64,000 nucleotides of DNA from Boswellia sacra (GCA_013180625.2 SNVD02013559.1:434001-498000); one strand, 5' to 3'; positions 1-11,234 are shown, counted from the first letter of the stretch. The notes: generated from the letters alone by a model not told the origin. Numbers and translations are program-made.

Positions 1-884
1 AAGATCTGAATAATTGAATAAGCTTTCCAACGCATCAAGAACCAAGTCATTTGGATATCTGTATCTCAAGATATGGCCAAAACACCATTCGGTGCTCATG
101 TGACTTGATTTTTGTTCCTTGTGTCAGTCCATCGAATTGCATGTTAATTCTGTTAGCCTTCCGTTTGAAATTTGAATTTCTTCAAAACATAAAAGATCTG
201 CATATTTGAATAATCTTTTGAAAACATTAAGAATCAAAGCATTTGGATATCTCTATCTTAAGATATGGACAAAACATTATTCGATGCTCATATGAGTTGA
301 TTTTTCTTCTCTGTGTCAGTCCACTGAATTGCATGTCAATTATGTCAGCCTTCCATTTGAAATTTGAATTTCTTCAAAACATATAAAATGTGACTCATTA
401 AGTCATCTTTCTAATGCCATAAGAATCAAGTCATTTTCATATTTCTACCTTAGGATATGTCCAAAAGAGTATTCAATGCTCATTTTAGCTACTTCCATTT
501 GTCTTTCAACTTGCATGATGATTTGGACAACCTTACACTTGAAATTTGAATTTCTTTAAAACATATGAAATGTTATAAATTGAGTAAGCTTTCCAAAGGC
601 TTAAGAATCACATTATTTGGACATTTGTAGAGAAATATATGACCAATTGATTGTACATTGCTCATATGTCATATTCCTTGAATCAAACCTTGTTCTTAAA
701 CTTTGGTGCCTTTAACATGTAGTCTTCTCCTTAGCTTCAACACTTCATTTTAATAAGCCTCCTCTTGATTTTACAAATATTTCATTGAATCTTACTTTTG
801 CACATAAATAAACATATTAGTAACACCTTATGAATCAATGTGTATTATTATCATCAAAATTATCATGTAGCCTTAGGGCTAACA
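1..884 (-). repeat. 3' LTR (partial) of the SIRE-like Copia
   Basis: This stretch matches 3850-4743 over its whole length, with the same order of motifs: CATTCGGTGCTCATGTGAC, then GTCAGTCCAT, then TTGAAATTTGAATTTCTTC, repeated about every 190 bases. It ends at the same CTTAGGGCTAACA. The outer half of the LTR lies left of the window. The two copies differ at many positions, so the insertion is not recent. Confidence 0.85.
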
Positions 885-1200
885 CTATTACCAACAAATA
901 ATGTCTTATTGTTACTAACATCCTTAATCACATATCTATTAGGCTCAAAAGTAACAAAATATCCCTTATCACACAATTGACTAATGCTAATCAAATCATG
1001 TTTTAAATCATGAACAAGCAAAACATCTTTAATAATAGGTGAAGAAGGGTTATCAATATCACCATGTCCGATTACCCTTCCTTTGGCATTATCACCGAAG
1101 GTCACATATCCTCCTTTCTTCATGATTAATCTTGAGAACTTGGAGGCATCTCCGGTCATATGCCTTGAGCATCCACTATCTAAGTACCACTTGTGTTTGC
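885..1200 (-). pseudogene. Copia protease end / GAG-pre-integrase fragment
   Basis: On the minus strand this reads WYLDSGCSRHMTGDASKF, the aspartic protease active site (D-S-G) of Copia polyproteins. It is followed by GGYVTFGDNAKGRVIGHGDI and HDLKHDLISISQLCDKGY, typical of the region leading into the GAG-pre-integrase domain. It stops a few codons later (about VGNS) at the LTR boundary. The protease active site is intact, but everything downstream in pol is deleted. Confidence 0.82.
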
Positions 1201-2919
1201 CACTCCTTTGTCTCTACAATCAACATTCAAGGAGTAACTTTTTGGTACCCAAAAGTTCTTGGGTCCTTGGGGGTTAGTTATGGTACTTTTTGGAACCCAT
1301 ATTTGTTTCAAATTAGGATTTCTCTTAATATAGCAAGAATGCACTTTGTATCCTTTTCTTCCACAATAAGTACATAAATGATTAGGATTATTCCTAGAAG
1401 ATGCATGAGCAAAATAATTTTTAAAATATTTTTGATTTTTATGAGTTTTATATCCTAAACCTCTTTTATCAAAAACACACCTTTGGTTTTGTAACATAGA
1501 ATTCAAATTTTTTGTGCTTTTTGTAAAACTATCAACAATATTTCTTAAGTCATTATTTTCCTTTTTCAAAATAGCATTTTGTTTCTCCAATTTATCAAAA
1601 TCCTTTTGTTTTAAAATGTCATTTTCAGTTTTTAATAAATGTATTTGACTTTCGAAACTTTCAAAATCTTTTTGCTTTAAAATTTCATTTTCATTTTCTA
1701 AAGCTTCATTTATTTCTACCAACTCTTCTAATTGAGATAACATGATTTTTTACTTCTTTTTTAAAGCATTGATTTTTGAATTTTACTTATCAACTTGCAC
1801 ATGTAAATTTTGGAATGCTTCAAGTAATTCATCATATGAAAGTTTAGGATCATAGTTTAGAAGACTCACCTCATCTTCACTTAAAGCCACGAAGCACATG
1901 TTTGCCACTTCGCAATCTTCTTCTTTGGTGGAGCTAGCTTCACTATCATCCTAATTTGTGGCTTTCATTGCTCTGGATTTCTTGTTTTGACTCTTGAAGT
2001 AAAGACAATCCATCTTTACATGTCCCGGTTTCTTACACTCATAGCAAATGACTTGATCATTTTTCTTATCTTGCTTTGAGCTTTGCCATTTGTACTCCCT
2101 TCTAGAATTCTTCTTGAATCCTTGGTTTCTTCTAATCATCCTTTTTAGCTTTCTTGTGATGAATGCAAGATCTTCATCATCTCCTTCATCGTCGGACTCA
2201 TCATCTTCTTTTGTTGAAGATTTGAAAGCGATATTTTTCTTTTTCTTGAAATCTTCTTCATTCTCCTTCAAGGTGATTTCATGAGTCATGAGAGAACCCA
2301 TAAGTTCTTCTAATGGTAGTTTGGTGAGGTCCTTTTGCTTCTTGAATTGCCGTCACCTTTGGCTCCCAAGATTTTAGTAGACACCTAAGAATCTTTCTCA
2401 CCATTTCAACATTAGAATAAGATTTACCAAGAGATTTCAAACTATTAATAATATCCGTAAATCTAGTAAACATTTCAGAAATTGATTCATCCGATTTCAT
2501 CTTAAAAGCTCATAACTATGAACTAGCATACTAATTTTGGATTCTTTAACTTGACTAGTTCCTTCATGAGTTACTTCAAGTGTGTGCCATATTTCTTGTG
2601 CCGTAGAACAAGTAGATATTCTATTAAACTCATTTCTATCTAGAGCACAATACAACACATTCATAGCTTTAGCATTCAAACTCAATTTCTTTTTATCATC
2701 TTCACTAAACTCTTTAGGTTCTTTAAGCATGCATTCCCCATTTTCAATTTTGGTAGGAACAAAAGGTCCTTCCAAAACAATAGACCACAAATCATAATCA
2801 AAAGATTTCAAGAAAATACTCATTCTAGTTTTCCAATAAGAGTAATCACTTCCATTAAAAAATGGAGGTCTAGAGATAGAAAGTCCCTCAACATATGAAG
2901 TTGAATTAAAAGTTGCCAT
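1180..2919 (-). pseudogene. gag: Copia gag (SIRE-like), frameshifted
   Basis: The start codon is at 2917-2919, 41 bases from the primer binding site. The N-terminus (ISRPPFFNGSDYSYWKTRM) and AKAMNVLYCALDRNEF with AQEIWHTLEVTHEGT are hallmarks of the Copia gag (UBN2) domain. A CCHC zinc knuckle, CYECKKPGHVKMDC, is encoded at about 2004-2046. The C-terminal part (1180-1743) is rich in Glu, Lys, Leu and Asn with heptad-like repeats, probably a coiled coil. Reading frame shifts near 2500 and 2290 and stops near 1950 and 1743 break the protein into four pieces. The gene would encode the capsid-like protein that packages element RNA, but this copy cannot make the full product. Confidence 0.85.
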
Positions 2920-2960
2920 AGCTCAAAAATCGATTAAGATTTAAAAAATTGAGCAACCTT

Positions 2961-2972
2961 GCTCTGATACCA
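2961..2972 (-). other. Primer binding site (initiator tRNA-Met type)
   Basis: The reverse complement reads TGGTATCAGAGC, the usual plant Copia primer binding site complementary to the 3' end of initiator tRNA-Met. It lies two bases inside the LTR that starts with TGTTGACCC at 2975, which fixes both the LTR boundary and the orientation. Confidence 0.93.
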
Positions 2973-3298
2973 CTTGTTGACCCAGGTATGGCAACCCAAG
3001 GGGGGTGGGGGGTGAATTGGGTTTTTATTTATAAAAACGGATTTAGAAAACTTTTCTTGAAAGATCAAAATTATTTAAATCTTTCTTTAAGAACAAAGGT
3101 GAAGAAGATGAAAATAGAATGCAATCAAGAGAATGACAATAAAGAACAATCACAAGTGCAAATAAATGTAAAGAGGATAGGGATAGAGAGAGTGCAAACT
3201 CAATTTACGTGGTTCGGCAAACCTTGCCTACGTCCACGGGCTCCTAGCTCCACAAGCTAGGCTTTCCACTAAGTTGTAGAAATCTTTACAACTTGCTT

Positions 3299-3522
3299 GA
3301 TGAACAACCTCACCAAGACTTTTTCCTTCAACCCTTGATAACACCACACCAAGAGTTCTTCTTGATGAACAACCTCACCAAGGCAACTTCCTTCAACTCT
3401 TGATAACACCACACCAAGAGTTCTTCTTGATGAACAACCTCACCAAGGTAACTTCCTTCAACTCTTGATAACACCACACCAAGAGTCCTTCTTGATGAAC
3501 AATCTCACCAAGGAAAGAGTTC
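3299..3522. repeat. 65-bp tandem repeat inside the LTR
   Basis: The unit begins GATGAACAACCTCACCAAG and ends CACCAAGAGTTCTTCTT. Copies start at 3299, 3364, 3429 and 3494, an exact 65-base period, giving three full units and a partial fourth. The units differ at only a few bases. The repeat lies in the transcribed R/U5 side of the LTR. Confidence 0.92.
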
Positions 3523-3723
3523 TCTCAAGGATAACTTTTATCCTTTACAAGTAGATCTCACTCTCACCACAATACCAGAACAAAGAAAATTTTTACAACA
3601 AAAGTACAACTCTCTTCAAAGAGTAGATAAAGAATATAAAAGCTCTCTAGACTTGATATTTCTCTTGTTTTATACTTGATAGATTCTTCTCTTCTTCTTT
3701 CAGAATGCATGGGAGAAGGGCTC

Positions 3724-3732
3724 CTTTTATAG
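3724..3732 (-). promoter_or_regulatory. TATA box of the 5' LTR promoter
   Basis: The reverse complement reads CTATAAAAG in the context GCCTATAAAAGGAGCCC. It is the only clear TATA element in this LTR, and its orientation fits transcription toward gag. The role as promoter is inferred from position. Confidence 0.6.
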
Positions 3733-3832
3733 GCAAATAGGATGAACTTAATCAAGTGAAGACACCAACTCCAAATTTTTTTCCCACCATAAAAACCAAA
3801 ATTTTGTTTGCCATTTTTGTCAATGTTCCGTT

Positions 3833-4535
3833 TGAAATTTGAAAATATGCAAAACATAAAAGATCTGCACAATTGAATAAGCTTTTCAGAGCATCAAGAA
3901 CCAAGTCATTTGGATATCTGTAGCTTAAGATATGGCCAAAAAAACCATTCGGTGCTCATGTGACTTGATTTTTCTTCCATGTGTCAGTCCACCGACTTGC
4001 ATGTGTATTATGTCGGCCTTCTGTTTGAAATTTGAATTTCTTCAAAGAATATGAAATTCTCTCCATTGAAGTATCTTTCCAATTCCACAAGAATCAAGTC
4101 ATTTGGATATCTCTACCTCAAGATATGGACAAAATATCATTCGGTGCTCATATGAGTTAATTTTTCTTTTCTGTGTCAGTCCATCGAATTGCATGTCAAT
4201 TATGTCGGCCTTCTATTTGAAATTTGAATTTATTCAAAACATATGAAATGTGTCTCATTAAGTCCTCTTTCCAATTCCATAAGAATCAAGTCATTTTGAT
4301 TTTTTTAGCTCAAGATATGTCCAAAAGAGTATTCGGTGCTCATGTCAGTTGCTTCCATTTGTCTTTCAACTTGCATGATGATTTGGACAAACTTGCACTT
4401 GAAATTTGAATTTCTTTAAAACATATGAAATGTTATAAATTGAGTAATCTTTCCAAAGGCTTAAGAATCACATCATTTGGATATTTGTAGAGATATATAT
4501 GACCAATTGATTGAACATTGCTCATGTGTCACATT
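3833..4535. repeat. Degenerate ~190-bp tandem repeat in LTR U3
   Basis: The anchor TTGAAATTTGAA recurs at about 3834, 4026, 4217 and 4400, and CATTCGGTGCTCAT or a close variant recurs at about 3948, 4138 and 4331, with a weaker form near 4511. The period is about 185-192 bases. The same arrangement is present in the other LTR (anchors near 172, 358 and 540). This is the upstream (U3) part for a minus-strand element. Confidence 0.8.
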
Positions 4536-4743
4536 CCTTGAGTCAATCCTTGTTCTTAAACTTTGGTGCCTTTAACATGTAGTCTTCTCCTTAGCTTCAA
4601 CACTTCATTTTAATAAGCCGTTTCTTGATTTTACAATTATTTCAATGATATTACTCTTGCACATAAATAAACATGTTAGTAAATAACAATGAATCAATGT
4701 GTATTGTTATCATCAAAATTATCATGTAGCCTTAGGGCTAACA

Positions 4744-5127
4744 TCAACAATATCTTTCATTTTTAAAAAGTATTCATAAACAGACATGGATCCCTTCTTA
4801 GTAGTTTGAAGTTTATGTTTGAGAAGCATCACTTGAGCTCTTAATTCTCTAAGAAATAATCTTTCTAATGTATTCCCACCATCAGGGACGTTTGACACCT
4901 CACTACGTGACCATACATAGTTTCAGAGATTGATGATGACAGCTAACTCAAGACAAATTTATCTGTTCTTTTTCATAAAAGATAATTTGGATTATGAGTA
5001 TTAGCAGTAGGATCAATAGAATCACGAATAGAAATAAAAGGTTGAGGACAGATCTTATCTCCATTAATGAAGCCTTCAAGTTCATAAGCTCCAAGAGTAG
5101 GTAGAACTTACGACCTCCAATATCCAT
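4744..5127 (-). pseudogene. gag: Copia (Tork/Tnt1-type) gag fragment, target of the 1-4743 insertion
   Basis: The minus strand reads ELEGFINGDKICPQPFI, then NPNYLL, KRTDKFVLS, SSSISETMYGHV and finally LRAQVMLLKHKLQTTKKGSM and YEYFLKMKDIVD. This is the N-terminal half of a Copia gag. The Trp after NPNYLL is a stop, and there are frameshifts near the start codon (5125-5127). The frame runs directly into the end of the neighbouring LTR at 4743, so the rest of gag should lie beyond the left edge of the window. Confidence 0.82.
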
Positions 5128-6634
5128 AGTTATTAGAATGGATGAATAATAGCGTACAAGGTAAGTTTCCTTATTTATACAAAAATTGTAACATGTAACT
5201 AACTACTGCTGACGTGGATAACAAACTTCAATAGCTCCTAACAACCTTCTTTAACTAACTAATTACAAGCTAATAGCTTCAATAGCAGTGGAGGAGATCT
5301 TCTCAAAGTCCATTATAAAGTCAGAAGTTTCGGACGCAAGGCTGGTTATCCCGACGCACGCTATGTTGTGTTTTAACTATTTTAATCAAAGCAACTTTGA
5401 ATTTATATATGTGCTGACTGGAAAGAGTTAGAATTTTCGTTACACAAGGCAGAGCCTAGAGCAAACTAAGCCCATTTTTAATGGGTGGGTAGGTTTGCAA
5501 AAGATAAATGTGTGCAAGAGAGACATTTAATCTCATTTATGGTTGAAGATGGTGTTCACAAAGTTGAAGTGGTGAGAGAATCTAGCATCAAAATGCTTGG
5601 ACTGTTATGGATTGCGCGCGGACACTTGCTCCAATCAAGAAACACTAGAACCCAACAAAGAATATCAATAAAGAATAAAACACAGAAATTTACTTGGTTC
5701 AACTTCTTCTAAGTTCTACATCCCAAGCAGGGATGTAATGTCCTTAACTAATTTAATTAACTCCTATTAACAAACTCAACTAATATGACAACCAAATCAG
5801 CAGTCTCTTAACCAACATGGACAAGCAGTTGTTTGAGCTTAAGTCCTGTGAGTGTTGTGTTAAATATATCTTACTTAAACTTTCATCTCTAAGTGTGTAT
5901 ATTTATATATGTTTAATGTTTCATCCATTCCTTGGTGTGTGGTGTGTCGTGATTTCTACTTCCTATGTAAACCCTTACTTTAGTTTATAGTATAAATTTA
6001 AGTTTGCTGATCTCCATTTATATATGTTATTTCTATTACGTCAATGAAACTAGCTTGTTTAATTTAATTGTGTCCGATAATTTTTTTATTTTCTGTACCA
6101 CCAAAGCCTCTTCATCCTTAAAACCCTCAGTTTAATTAATTAATTGTCTTCTCTCTCCATTTGTTTGCTGCCTCTCTTCTATCCTTTGTCTAGCATAGTC
6201 TTAATTTCCTATATATTCTCAGAAAACTCACTTTTTCTCTGCATGCATTTGATGTGCAATCTTATTGGTTTTACCCTATGATTTATTGATGTAAAACAAA
6301 TGTCCCAAGGGTACTTGAAGGACGTCTAATCACTATATACTCTTTTTAAAAGAATAATAGGTGACCAAATAAATAATAATAATAATATTGGGGCCTATTG
6401 TCAATTTCCAGAACTGTTAATAATATAATCAATATTAATTGAAATTAATGGGCATATGTAAACTGCATTTCGATGTTCATATTCTCTTTCGTTGGGCCAT
6501 GTGCCTAACTGTGAAACAGGATGAATCTTACCATGCTAGCTCATGCTTGTTGGATAAATTGACTTCATTGTAAGCAGTGGTTATGTGTATATAGGAGAAA
6601 GGATATTTTAGTATAAATTTTTTTACATAAAACT
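5128..6634. other. Degraded retrotransposon leader/LTR remnant, then unassigned non-coding DNA
   Basis: The part near 5630-5730 has the arrangement AGAAATTTACTTGGTTCAAC followed by TTCTACATCCC, resembling the TTTACGTGGTTCGG...CCTACGTCC motif of the Copia LTRs here. It probably is what remains of the LTR belonging to the gag at 4744-5127. A 75-codon open frame at 5485-5712 overlaps this and looks like chance. I recognise nothing in 5730-6634. Confidence 0.4.
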
Positions 6635-6775
6635 CGTTACAAGAAGAAAGAGTTTTTATGTCACAATTTTTATGTCAGTTCCTAAAAAAATGACAAGTAA
6701 TTACAACATAAATTTAGTCACACTCATACATGTCAATCATGACACCATTTTTAGTGTGACACGTATTACCAACTA
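6635..6775. repeat. Left terminal and subterminal repeats of the CACTA-like element
   Basis: After the degenerate terminus there are closely spaced ATGTCA, TGACA, GTCACAC, TGTCAATCATGACACC and GTGTGACACG motifs. These short direct and inverted repeats resemble those at 12360-12840 and would serve as subterminal transposase-binding sites. Confidence 0.6.
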
Positions 6776-7240
6776 TAAAAGAAAAAATTAAAAACCCTAA
6801 TGCTCCGCTATCTCTCTCAATTGCCTTCAGTGCCTCTCATCACCATCCCTCCAACTTTGAAATCCCACATTATATCTCTCAATTAATCACCATCGTCATC
6901 GCCTCTTCACCTCTTCATCGGGTCATCTAGAGATTTTCAATGCCATCGTCATACTCATCATCATATCTTCATCAAACGAATATTGTCGCAATCAAATCCC
7001 ATTTGCGTTTGAGTTCTTCAGGTACTTCTTCACGAGTTTCTCTCAGCTCCCATTATTTTGTTATATTTTTCTTACCCAAAAATGTTGCTGCCTGCTGCAA
7101 AAAAAATTTCCCTCTCTCAAATGTTGAACATCAGTTCTCTTTGCACCATCAGCTGTTTGATCCTTTGGTTGTCTATGGTGTCACGAAGTTCTTTGATTTA
7201 AAGCAATAGGAATTCTAACTTCAATTCCTCAGCTTGAGCA

Positions 7241-7480
7241 GATGGCTTCACGTCCTCAACCGATGCTCAAAAGGCTTTTATTTTCCCCACCGTCAATTTG
7301 TCCGCTGACTTGAATTGTCGTGACCACAATGCCATTACTAGTGTCAAAGACAAGGTATCTTATACAATATTTCATTTAAATAACTTAACTTTAGAAAAAT
7401 AAAATAAAAAATTGATTTTGTTGTAGGGTATATGTGGATTGTGCTGGTATTTTAGTATAAGTACAGGGGCTCTAGAAGAA
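7241..7480 (+). pseudogene. Fragment of a papain-type (RD19-like) cysteine protease gene
   Basis: Two exon pieces can be read. The first (7241-7354) gives KAFIFPTVNLSADLNCRDH then NAITSVKDK. A 72-base interval with GT...AG borders (7355-7426) follows. The second (from 7427) gives GICGLCWYFSISTGALE. This corresponds to the propeptide/mature junction and the active-site block of RD19-type papain proteases, where the family has a PT-x-L-P-x-DFDWRDH stretch and QGSCGSCWSF. The catalytic Cys and its Trp are present. The oxyanion-hole Gln is Lys and the normally conserved DWRDH Trp is Cys. Similarity ends soon after GALEE and the His/Asn catalytic residues are absent. The retained intron means it was taken as genomic DNA. 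Confidence 0.78.
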
Positions 7481-10400
7481 CTGCAAGCACCTTTGAGATT
7501 TTTTTTGATCTCTTGGAGAAGACCCCATTTGAGAGATCACCATAGCAGTGGAGGAAGGTGCAGAGAAGAGGAAGTCAAGATTGAGAAGTATCTTTGAGGG
7601 AAAAATTTTGTTTTGATTTTGGTGGTGGTATTTTTGATGGAGAATCATTGTAGCAATGACGATGGTGTGAAGGAGGTATGGTTGATGAGTCTATGGGTGG
7701 CAGATAAGGTGTTCGATGAAATTTCCAAAACAAAAATAAAATACATATCGAAATCTCATCATCTAGTTTTTGACAGCATTCTAACTTCATTTTTTTTCCT
7801 TTTTTTCAATTTAACTTCTTCTCAACTATTACTGATGGTGATAATTGGGATTGTTTTCATGGGTTTCGTAGCTGCTATAATTTTTTTCTGTTCTCTTTAT
7901 AAATCTGTGCAGTTGGTGTGACATTTGAATCACAAATCAATGCTTTCGACAGTGGGCTCAGTTACTTGCTTAATGGGTGTTGACGTTATGAAGGTAAGGC
8001 AGCCGTTCTACATTTATTTCTGATTACCTGGTATGCTTTTTCTTTTTCTTCAAAGTTTTTCTTTTTTTTTTTTTGAATTTTATTTGCATGATCTAGATTT
8101 CAAAGGGCCCACTGAGGTTCTGGAGTTTGTAGACAAAGGCTTCATTATGCTTTACGTTGTTTTTGAATTTGGAGTCTTTTTTTTTTATCTTTATATCTTT
8201 TGTTGTCTATTAAATAGATCCATTTCCTTCATTGATTTTATAACTTGTTGCACGTAGATGAAGAGATTATAATAGAGATAGAAAGGACAGGCACTGATGT
8301 CATTCTTGATCTCGTTCAAGGGAAAATCTAAGCATAGCTCAAGGCCTAATTCTCGCTCACATTCGAAGAGGTAGGCAAGGGATAACATTAGTTTTCATCT
8401 TTATGGCATTTGAAGCAACTTATAGTTATACTTGACATAATATTACACTGATATTTTTGAATTAGCTTTTTGTTTATGAATCCTTTTATAATTCATACTA
8501 TGATTTTGACATCATAGTGTGTAGAAACTAGATTATACGGCTCATTTCCTTACTTTTCTTATGATGGTATCTTCTGATATGTATTATTTTCTTTCTATTT
8601 TTTTTTTTGTTTTATATGGTATCCTCTGTTGCTACTACAGGTATATGTACCCTCTTGTATACTTAATATTCTTATCCTTATAATAATTATCTTTCTAGTA
8701 TTGGTTAATCTCTCGTTAAGTTGGAAAATGCTAAGGTAATTTGAAATATAGTTGTAATTTAAATATATTCTATTTAATTCTCAAACAAACTCCACAAATC
8801 CCTCATCGAAATTTAACTAAAAACAGAAAAATTTATTAAATTCAAGAAATCTACACATACAATTTTTATTAGTGCAAGGTTTGCAGCCATTGGCCGGTTG
8901 ATAAACTATGATTATGTCATTGGTGAATAAGAGGTTCAATGAAAGTAACTAGTTCTGTTTATCAAAGGAAAGGATGGAGGAGTTTTCTGTTTGTCAACAA
9001 CTCATGCTCAACTAAAAATACCAAGAGCATGCTCTGAAGCTTCGTAGTAAGTACTTTCATTTCTTTCTTAATTACCTTCTACATATACATACTTATACTT
9101 TACCTGTCCACTTTTTTATTTAAAAGTCGTCTGCCACAATTTCTCAATCTAATGAGTGTTTGTTAACCTATACATATAATGGAAGCCCAAGACTCATAAT
9201 TTATCTCTATCAGTCCTTTAATTAGCCTTTATTAATTATCTGTATTTTTTAATTATTAACCCTTTTTTAGGAAGATGACTTGTATATTTCTGTTTAATTT
9301 GAATTTGAATGGCATGCGAAATAAAGATTAATTATAATTTTTATGTTTAGAGGCTTTTTCATAATTACAATAAATGTAAGACTGTTATTGCATGCCTGAG
9401 ATACATTTATGAAACATTTATCCTATTTATTTCTTTATTTTATTTTTTAATTTTTTAGCTTGAATTGATTAATAATATTTATCCAGGGGCTCTAGCTCAC
9501 ATGCTCTGCTTTGACCATGAAAGTGATTGTGCTTGAAAATTGTTTCTTAATTTCTTGAGTTTTATGTTATTCCCCGAAGTTTCCTTTTGGAAAGATCATT
9601 TAAAAGGCTCCAAATTAAGTTAATTTCAAATCACCTTCCATAATCTTACATTAAAATATTTTCAAGTCTCAATTGACACCTAATAATTTAAGCCAAATCC
9701 CTTTATTGTGCTCCTTTTATTAAGCACCAGTTAGTTTAAGTCTTTTTGATATTCTAATTTCATTAGTAATTGCTTATTCGTAATTGTGTTATGATATGTA
9801 CTTTCATCAACTCTACATGTCAAAGTCGTGGGATAACTCCAAAAATTCTTGGAATGTTCCCAAACATGTTCCCTTAGGCTACTGTTAGTTAGTTTTTCCT
9901 TTCTTTAATGTAAAGGATATTATAAGCATCATTTAATTTTTGCATTTGTTAATTTGTGCAGAGCTGTCTGATCTAATCTTATGTTTTATTGTTTATTTTC
10001 TAACTAAGATGGACTTGAAACAAGTGATATTTTTTTTTTAATCGTAATGCAATGTTAGATTAAATATTATCCCTACTATTTATGCTGAGTTTTTATTAAT
10101 TATTATGGAAGCTCATTTAATTAATCTACTACTGAATAAGTGAAACAAAATTTTTAATAAGATTGTGGGGCTAGGATTAAATTAGCTTGAAACAATTAAT
10201 CGTTCGAAATATCTTGATCGATCATAATATATAATCAATTTGTAGTAAAATGAAAAATATATTTATATAAAAAACAATAAATATAAAGAATAACACTTAG
10301 CAATATGGCTAAAAGCATTAACAAACAAACATAAATAATAAAATTGTATATTAAAAAACCTAATAAAACTAAACAAAAAAATCAATTAATAAAAGGGGAA

Positions 10401-11234
10401 ATTACGTTAAACATCTTGAGGTTTAATATACATAAAACTTGTGATATTTTGGAAATGCACAAGAACACCCTTGTTGTTTAATGTCAATCATTAAGTTAAA
10501 TGATATAAGGGCAAATTTAGTAATGTTACATACAAATTTAATAAAATGATGGCATTATAGACTTGGTTAGAAAATTCATCCAAGTATATATTGGTTAGAA
10601 ATTGACATATAAGCACATAAAAAGAAAAATGATAAAGATAAATAAAAAACTCATCATTGTCACCGTGAAGCAATCTTTATTCCGTTCAGAGCAAAAAAGA
10701 TTTTTCTTTAAACTTTCCTTGTCAAATGATGAAGATGATCTATCAAGCATCCATAATGCTCAAACAAAGCATCAATGCTACAATTCCTAATCATAAATTG
10801 AAAATAAAGATGACTTTTCTCCATTAATCCTCAATGTGTACAAGTGTATTTTGGAGCTATGTGATCAAGTGCCAAAAAGCTAACTATATGGCTAGGAAGA
10901 AAGCTGAATTTTGATTAAAAGGAATTTGAAAATGATGTTCTTTTTTTTTCTTCACATTTAATTAAATGGTTGTGACATGACTTGAATCCGGTTGAAATCC
11001 TTTGGCTAGAAGTCATGGATATGTGCTTATTTAGTAGATTATGAATCAAGTCTAAATAATTATAAAACATTTGATTGTATCTTATTTGAATTTATAGCTT
11101 GGGCAGACTTTAAGTACTAGACCAAATATCTTGCCAACTATATATTACCAAGAGTTGCTAGTTTTGATTCCAATTCAATTCTAGTTTTGATTTAATTTAT
11201 TGAATTCTTGATGATTAGTGAAAGATTTTTGGAA
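7481..11234. other. Internal non-coding part of the CACTA-like element
   Basis: Several short open stretches bounded by splice-like sites occur, such as 7922-8002 ending at GTAAGG and about 8095-8160, in front of T-rich intron-like sequence. They may be further pieces of captured genes, but I cannot assign any. The sequence at about 10396-10490 resembles the terminal sequence of a Mutator- or hAT-like repeat, without a recognisable partner. The rest is AT-rich with no gene I can support. Confidence 0.35.

Larger units (their letters stand above)
1..4743 (-). mobile_element. Non-autonomous Copia (SIRE-like) LTR retrotransposon, 3' LTR truncated by window edge
   Basis: The element lies on the minus strand: 5' LTR at 2975-4743, tRNA-Met-type primer binding site at 2961-2972, gag at 1180-2919, a protease/pre-integrase stub at 885-1200, and the beginning of a second LTR copy at 1-884. 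Both LTR copies end on the plus strand with the same CTTAGGGCTAACA. The coding region runs from the pre-integrase domain straight into the 3' LTR, so integrase, RT, RNase H and the polypurine tract are all missing. It is therefore an internal-deletion derivative that would depend on a relative for movement. The SIRE assignment is inferred from the gag style: a long protein with a zinc knuckle and a coiled-coil C-terminus. Confidence 0.88.
2975..4743 (-). repeat. 5' LTR of the SIRE-like Copia (about 1.77 kb)
   Basis: The ends form a short inverted pair (TGTTGA...GCTAACA). The LTR contains a TATA box on the minus strand, a 65-base tandem repeat near the inner end, a block of about 190-base degenerate repeats near the outer end, and the motif TTTACGTGGTTCGG near 3206, also seen in other Copia LTRs of this window. 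Outside it, 4744 onward is gag of a different Copia, so the insertion point is exact. Confidence 0.88.

Noticed and set aside
3299..3522. CRISPR-like regular repeat
   Set aside because: Units are contiguous 65-bp tandem copies without variable spacers, in a plant LTR.
5485..5712. 75-codon open frame
   Set aside because: It overlaps an LTR-like motif and has no recognisable domain, so it is probably chance.
6940..7209. 89-codon open frame in the left part of the CACTA-like element
   Set aside because: Ser/His-rich translation without a domain, in CT-rich sequence that looks like an untranslated leader. I could not support a gene.
7613..7921. 102-codon open frame with a hydrophobic stretch
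   Set aside because: The hydrophobic part comes from T-rich intron-like sequence, and no family resemblance was seen.
10396..10520. Sequence resembling a Mutator/hAT-type terminal repeat (GGGGAAATTACGTTAAACAT and following)
   Set aside because: No matching inverted end or target duplication was found, so only a remnant could be claimed.
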